Source: Yarrowia lipolytica
Taxonomy: Eukaryota > Ascomycota > Dipodascomycetes > Dipodascales
Direction of reading: 5' to 3'
Assembly: GCF_001761485.1 (NCBI RefSeq)
Contig: NC_090774.1
Span: forward strand, 2,046,001-2,110,000
Length of the DNA stretch: 64,000 nucleotides
Of the stretch, positions 59,347-64,000 are shown in pieces. Every line of letters begins with the position of its first letter. Position 1 is the first letter of the stretch. Both the position numbers and the translations under genes were made by a program. The notes below the pieces were generated by a model. The model did no database searches, was not told where the DNA came from, and worked only from the letters and a program-made list of their open reading frames with translations.

Positions 59347-61848
59347 ATGACCGTGCAAACCTCCACCGAAGCCGTGGACGAGCTGCAGCCCGTGCCCGAG
59401 GCCTGCGGGTCCTGTGAGTCATTCGACGGATGCGTAAATGGCCATTCCCACTACCCACAAGCAACACAGGCTCAGCCCACACAAGCAACACAGGCACAAG
59501 CGCCGGTGGCATCTCCCACACAACCAATGTCGTCGCCGCCACCGACACAACCCCAGCCGGTCCCCGGAAGTCGACCGCCAGGACGAACCCCCAGCGGCGT
59601 GTCGTCCTACGACGCTCCCATGCGCTCCTCCACGTCCATGGGCTCCCAGAATGGAGGAGGCATGATCCTCGACACAGATCTGCCGTCCCACCAAGACACC
59701 AAGCTCAAGGTGGGCTCGTACGTGCCGTCATCAGGCGAAGAGACCACCGACGACGAGGGTATCAACTTCATGGCGACCCGGCGGTTCCCGCCCCGCACCT
59801 CGCCGCCCAGAGAAAAGGAAAACGTGCACCACGACGCCGACACGGGCTCGCCACACGGATCCTTAGAGAAGAAAAAATCGTCGCGAGGACTGTCCCGACT
59901 CTTCTCAAAGACAAAGCTCTTTGACCATAAGGACCACTCCAAGGATCACGCCAAGGACGATCATTCCAAACGAGAACGCGGCTTCTCGCTCACCCGACGG
60001 TTCACCAACAAGGAAAAGAAGGACAAGGAAAAGGACCATTCCCACCCGGGAGGCATGGACGTACCCAAAGCCAGACCGCGAACTAACACACTCGACACCC
60101 ACGCCAACCTCCCCCACTCGACAAGATCACCCTCCGGATACACCCGTGGATCCTCGGTGCCCACCAAGAGCATCACCCGCGCAAACACAGATACGGAGCT
60201 ATCGTGCAAGGAGCAGTCGCTGTCGTCGCTGCGAAACGGAGGCCATGCCACCTCTGCGGGAGGCATGCCCTTGTCTCCTGGCACCTCTCGACGGTACTCG
60301 GGCCACCAGCCTCTGCGTCCCCGTGTCATGACCCAGACCCGTCAGCCATCGTTGCCTCATAATAGTGACATTTGCGACATCCCATTCGTGCCCTCTACCC
60401 CCAAATATCTGCTCAGTCCTGCCAAGATCATGAAACCGTCCGAGTTTCTGCCCCCGGAGTACAACACCGATCCTCCGGACATGGACATTTGCACCAAGTA
60501 CGCGGCGGAAAAGAAGCTGTCGAAAACAAAGCAGCTGGGCCGAGGTGCCACGGCCGTGGTCGAAAAGGTGAATGAGATCGAGTCCAAGATGGTACGTGCC
60601 GTCAAGATCTACAACAAGCGCTCCGCGGACACGGATGCTAAGGACTTCTACGACTCGGTGGCAGAGGAATACGTGATTTCGCGCAAGCTGCAAGGCCACC
60701 GCAACATTGTGCGGGTCATGGAGCTGTGTCTGGGCTACCACGACTCGTGGTGCTGTGTCATGGAGTTCTGCCCCCAGGGCGACATGTTCTCACTGCTGGA
60801 GTCGTATAAGGCCCAGAAGAAGAAGATGCCCAAAGACGAGCGAAACTGCCTGTTCCGGCAGCTGCTCATGGGCGTGGCCTTCATGCATCGAAACGGTGTT
60901 GCCCACAGAGACATCAAACCCGAAAACCTACTGCTCACAGACGGAACGCTCAAAATCACCGACTTTGGTGTCTCGGTGCAAATGTTCGATCCCGAGGTGC
61001 CCGACGGGCCCATCAAGTACTGTGCCGGAATCTCCGGTTCTGAGCCTTACATCTCTCCCGAGGTGTTTGAGTCCAAGGTGAGCTACAAGGAAGACACCCC
61101 TGAGCAGCTCATTGGTCGATATGACGGCCGTCTGCTGGACGTGTGGTCGTGTGCCATTGTCTTCGTTAACCTGGTGCTTAATGGAGGTCTGTTCGCAAAG
61201 GCCTCCATGGACGACCTCAACTACAAAAAGTTCCAGGACGAACTGGACCGGTACTGGCGCAGAGAGGAAAACTTCCAGAAGTTCCACCGTAACGAGCTCA
61301 CTGGAAAGGGCTCGCAGCTCGACTTGTCTGACTCGTGCGGCAACGGAGCTACCCAGATGGGTGCTTTAGAGGCTGCTCTTCAGGAGGAGGCCAACTTGGT
61401 GTCTTCCGTGGTCCCCTCTCCCCGTCAGTCATCTTCTAATCTGACGGGAATGGGTTCCATTTCGCGGTCCGATCTGCGTCTTGGCGGCGGCGAAATGGCC
61501 CCTCTTCCTTATTTCAATGAGATGGGTTCGGGTCTCAAGAGACTCATTGCCCGGATGCTCATGCACGACCCTCGAGACCGGCCCTACATGCCCGAGATCA
61601 TTTCAAGCACGTCTGTGCGAAACATTGGCATGTGTTTCCCGGTGGACAACATGGAGGATTACGCGCCGGATCAGTACGTCAAGGGCTCGCTCGCAGAGCT
61701 GTATGGATACGATTTGGCCATCAAGCGGGTCACGAGCGCCGACCAGACGCTCAAGAAGGAGGAAAAGTTTGTCCGCAACCATAATCATGAGCCTCTCAGC
61801 GCTCCTCCCAGTACCTTTGGTATTGGCACTTTCCGGGACCCTTACTAG
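59347..61848 (+). CDS. Serine/threonine kinase of the HAL5/SAT4/NPR1 fungal family
   Basis: The 833-aa protein carries a long disordered N-terminus (1-385) with Pro/Gln/Ser-rich and charged repeats (KDHSKDHAKDDHSKR), then a kinase domain at about 390-750. Visible elements: P-loop LGRGATAVVEKV (about 396), AVKIY with the catalytic Lys (about 421), HRDIKPENLL (about 520) and DFGVSV (about 539), plus the family insert DGPIKYCAGISGSEPYISPEVF. Fungal members set the surface level of potassium and nutrient transporters through arrestins. I cannot choose between HAL4/HAL5 and the NPR1 branch; the YCxGxxxPYxAPE-like activation loop suits either. The ATG at 59347 is preceded by CTACA; upstream codons open only by TTG. 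Confidence 0.9.
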   Translation: MTVQTSTEAVDELQPVPEACGSCESFDGCVNGHSHYPQATQAQPTQATQAQAPVASPTQPMSSPPPTQPQPVPGSRPPGRTPSGVSSYDAPMRSSTSMGSQNGGGMILDTDLPSHQDTKLKVGSYVPSSGEETTDDEGINFMATRRFPPRTSPPREKENVHHDADTGSPHGSLEKKKSSRGLSRLFSKTKLFDHKDHSKDHAKDDHSKRERGFSLTRRFTNKEKKDKEKDHSHPGGMDVPKARPRTNTLDTHANLPHSTRSPSGYTRGSSVPTKSITRANTDTELSCKEQSLSSLRNGGHATSAGGMPLSPGTSRRYSGHQPLRPRVMTQTRQPSLPHNSDICDIPFVPSTPKYLLSPAKIMKPSEFLPPEYNTDPPDMDICTKYAAEKKLSKTKQLGRGATAVVEKVNEIESKMVRAVKIYNKRSADTDAKDFYDSVAEEYVISRKLQGHRNIVRVMELCLGYHDSWCCVMEFCPQGDMFSLLESYKAQKKKMPKDERNCLFRQLLMGVAFMHRNGVAHRDIKPENLLLTDGTLKITDFGVSVQMFDPEVPDGPIKYCAGISGSEPYISPEVFESKVSYKEDTPEQLIGRYDGRLLDVWSCAIVFVNLVLNGGLFAKASMDDLNYKKFQDELDRYWRREENFQKFHRNELTGKGSQLDLSDSCGNGATQMGALEAALQEEANLVSSVVPSPRQSSSNLTGMGSISRSDLRLGGGEMAPLPYFNEMGSGLKRLIARMLMHDPRDRPYMPEIISSTSVRNIGMCFPVDNMEDYAPDQYVKGSLAELYGYDLAIKRVTSADQTLKKEEKFVRNHNHEPLSAPPSTFGIGTFRDPY

Positions 61849-62459
61849 GACCCGATTCTAGCATACGGCAACTCCTCCCTAGCACTATAGGTTTTGTATT
61901 TATTTATAGACATTCAGGATTACACAATGGTATCGTAGAGGGATGGTGACAATGGCATCTTTGCAGTAGCCTGGTACATGCAATAGCTCATGATGCAAGT
62001 ACAAGTACAGGTATAATACATGTCTAAGATTTATCATAAGATCGACAGGGGATTAATGGAATCCGAGCTGTTGGTACCTAATGAAAATACGAGTAGGATA
62101 GACGGGTTATTGTATGACGTTGAATATACATGGCAATGGAGAGTGACCTTGCGAGTGCTCTGATACGACTCTGTAGTGTAGTATCAAAGTATTTTCTGAT
62201 CAAGAGGCTCTGGGTCTTCTTGAATCACCCCTTGTATTGTCATGTCTTTTTCTAGCGGCATCTACGAGTACAGCTTGGCCAGTACTATCCACCACCATGC
62301 GTTGAAGAGTCCTAAGAGTCTTGCCGTACCTACTTCAAATGTTCATGTCGAAATACCGCCAAAAGACGCTCTCAGTGCTTTCTAAAGATCCCCAAGTCCT
62401 TGCGCTTCAGGATGCTGTCGAAAGGGTTCGAGCGCCGTATATCCATTCAATCATAAATA
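61849..62459. other. Spacer between convergent kinase and CDC11 genes
   Basis: TACAAGTAC occurs at 62000-62008. Nothing else is recognisable. Confidence 0.6.
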
Positions 62460-63787
62460 CTACTGTTCTTCTCCATCATGAGCATGTGCAGCCAGCACCT
62501 GAGCCTCAGCCTCCTTTTCAATAGCCTCCTTCACGTGTGCAGGAATGGGAGCAGCAGCAATAGTGGCTCCATTCTCTCCGGGCTCCTGCTTGATGAGATC
62601 CGGGTTAATTTGGGGAGACGAAGGGTTGGAGGACATCTGGCGCTCTCGGGCAATGCGGGCCTCAATCTCCCGCAGCTCTTGTTCCCGAGCCAACAGCTCC
62701 AGCTTCTTTTCATTGATTTCCTTCTGCACCCGCAACTCAATCTCCCGTAGCTTCTCTTCCTCCCGTGCCAGCTGCTCCTCCTTGAGCATGTAGCTCTGGT
62801 TGGCGAGCTCCTCAGGGTTGAGCGAGTCGTCGTGTGCACCCGAGGGGTTGGGGCCCGAGTAGCCCTTTGACAGCCGTTCGGTTCGGTAGTTTTCGTATAG
62901 AAAGTCGTGTGTCAGCAGCTTGAGGTCCTGCAGGTGTGAGCCCAGCAGTGCGGACTTGAGAGCGACAAAGTCGCTGTGTTCGGGGTTCTCAATCTCCACG
63001 TTACCCCAAGGGTATGCTCGCACGGGGATGTCTTCCCCGTTAGGGCCCTTGGCGTAGGCGTTGCCAGACACAATGGCGAATGGCAGCAGCTTGCGCAGGT
63101 AGGTGTTTTCCTCTATGGTTTCCTCGTCGTCGTCTTCGGGATCAAAGGGGAAGTTGTAGATGGGAATCTGGTGGTGGTCCACGTCGTCCATGATGAGGCG
63201 TTTGTTGAGGGCGACCTCTGCGGGGGTGAGGGCGTCTGATCGGCCAATCACGGGGATGATGTTGACTCGCTTGGACAGTCGCTTCATGAGCTCCACGTCG
63301 AGCTCTCGGAGTCCGTGGCCTGTGGCTTCGATAAAGTAGAGCAGCACGTGGACTCTGTTATCCTTGAACCGGGGGTTTCGTCGGATTCGCGACTCTTCGG
63401 ACAGAATGTCGTCGTACTGGTGCTCCAGGTACTTGAGAATGGCGTCAAAACACTCGTCATTGTTGATGTTGTCTCCAAATCCGGGGGTGTCAACAATGGT
63501 GAGGGTCACTCGGGTGCCGTCTTCCTCGTCCAGATCGACGGTTCGGGGCTGGACCTCGATTCCGGGATCAAGATGGGCGTGCTCGGGAGTATACTCTTGT
63601 GGGGAAAGCACTTCCACTCCGCACAGCGAGTTAATGAAGGTGGTTCTTCCGGTGCCCGAAGCACCCACCACCATGATGGAGAAGGAAATGCCCTTCTTGA
63701 CGTTTTTCTTTCGTCGCAGCTGTGTTAGAGGCGTCTGTTCACCGTCCAATTCCGTCTTTCCACACTCACAATAGCCGAAGAACTCAT
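62460..63787 (-). CDS. CDC11: CDC11, septin, with a 5' micro-exon and a 50-nt intron
   Basis: The spliced product is 425 aa. Exon 1 is 63770-63787 (MSSSAI); the intron is 63720-63769; exon 2 is 62460-63719 (LRRKKNVKKG...). Septins form the bud-neck filament collar; Cdc11 caps the hetero-octamer and binds the polybasic membrane region. The P-loop GASGTGRT (25-32) has Arg in place of Lys, as in yeast Cdc11 (GQSGSGRS). DTPGFGDNINN, RRNPRFKDNRVHVLLYF, PVIGRSDALT and NVEIEN follow, then a C-terminal coiled coil rich in Glu/Leu (about 330-390). The junction restores SSAILRRKKNVKKGISF, matching the yeast N-terminus; without splicing the frame has only a TTG start. Confidence 0.96.
63720..63769 (-). 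other. Spliceosomal intron of CDC11
   Basis: On the minus strand it starts GTGAGT and ends CTAACACAG, with the branch-point CTAAC only two bases from CAG. It is 50 nt and phase 0. GTGAGT donors and a branch point beside the acceptor are known Yarrowia hallmarks. Confidence 0.93.
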
Positions 63788-64000
63788 GATTCTGTGCAGG
63801 TTTTTCGATATGTCGTGTCTGGTAGAAAAGGGGCTACTCAAGGTACCGGTGTACGAGTCTACATAACAGCGCTGTTGGCGCAGACCATTAGGGTTAGGGC
63901 CCGAGTCTCGCCAGACGCAGAGATGTCAACTTTTCGCGTGTTTTTTGGTCTCAAACGCCGCCGTGGACGCCAAGCGACGCGTTTCGTTTCTATTGGCTAA
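63788..64000. other. Upstream flank of CDC11 to the right edge
   Basis: The 213 bases contain no TATA box I can place with confidence and no RNA gene. A frame stays open from 63722 to the edge on the plus strand but lies over the CDC11 start and is not credible. Confidence 0.5.

Noticed and set aside
63886-63900. Telomere-like TTAGGGTTAGGG
   Set aside because: Only two units occur, within ordinary flank sequence of CDC11; it does not form an array.
1-64000. LTR retroelements, LINEs or DNA transposons
   Set aside because: No reverse transcriptase, integrase, transposase or long terminal repeat was seen; short repeats here are simple tandem arrays.

Overview
The window is nuclear chromosomal DNA of a budding yeast, most likely Yarrowia lipolytica or a close relative. 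The evidence is fungal housekeeping genes that are almost all intronless, intergenic spaces of 0.2 to 4 kb, promoters with TATA boxes about 50 bp ahead of the ATG, and one visible spliceosomal intron. That intron (in CDC11) has a GTGAGT donor and a branch point, CTAAC, lying right against the acceptor (CTAACACAG), which is the arrangement known for Yarrowia. The species call rests on these features and on recalled protein families, not on a search.

Layout from left to right: the 5' end of an unrecognised minus-strand gene; SMC5 (DNA repair, chromosome structure); a C2H2 zinc-finger protein; a 3.4 kb spacer with a tRNA-Asp-like gene; a PST2/WrbA-type flavodoxin; an ER J-protein with TPRs; the CBS protein SDS23; the sphingoid-base hydroxylase SUR2; the mitochondrial ribosome/recombination protein MHR1; the GPI-mannosyltransferase subunit PBN1; the retromer subunit VPS35; a small secreted, probably GPI-anchored protein; a YMC1/YMC2-type mitochondrial carrier; chorismate mutase ARO7; tRNA-Glu(CUC) with a 9-nt intron; a BioF/BIO6-type 7-keto-8-aminopelargonate synthase; an oligopeptide transporter; a secreted PNGase A-type amidase; FBP26; an HSL-type lipase/esterase; a 4 kb spacer; an IZH-type PAQR membrane protein; a CECR5/YKR070W-type HAD hydrolase; GPI19; a HAL5/NPR1-type kinase; and septin CDC11.

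The genes do not form a cluster. They are independent transcription units from unrelated pathways, although two serve early GPI-anchor synthesis (PBN1, GPI19), a third product may receive a GPI anchor, and one, SUR2, is in sphingolipid synthesis. Divergent gene pairs are separated by long spacers (up to 4.0 kb) and convergent pairs by short ones. The spacers hold CACGTG palindromes, A/T tracts, short tandem repeats and a recurring TAC[A/G]AGTAC word. I saw no transposon, no LTR element, no CRISPR array and no sign of a novel multi-gene system. The most useful observations are the CDC11 micro-exon, the partial gene at the left edge, the two intron-bearing tRNA genes and the isolated RNA polymerase III B-box-like motifs.
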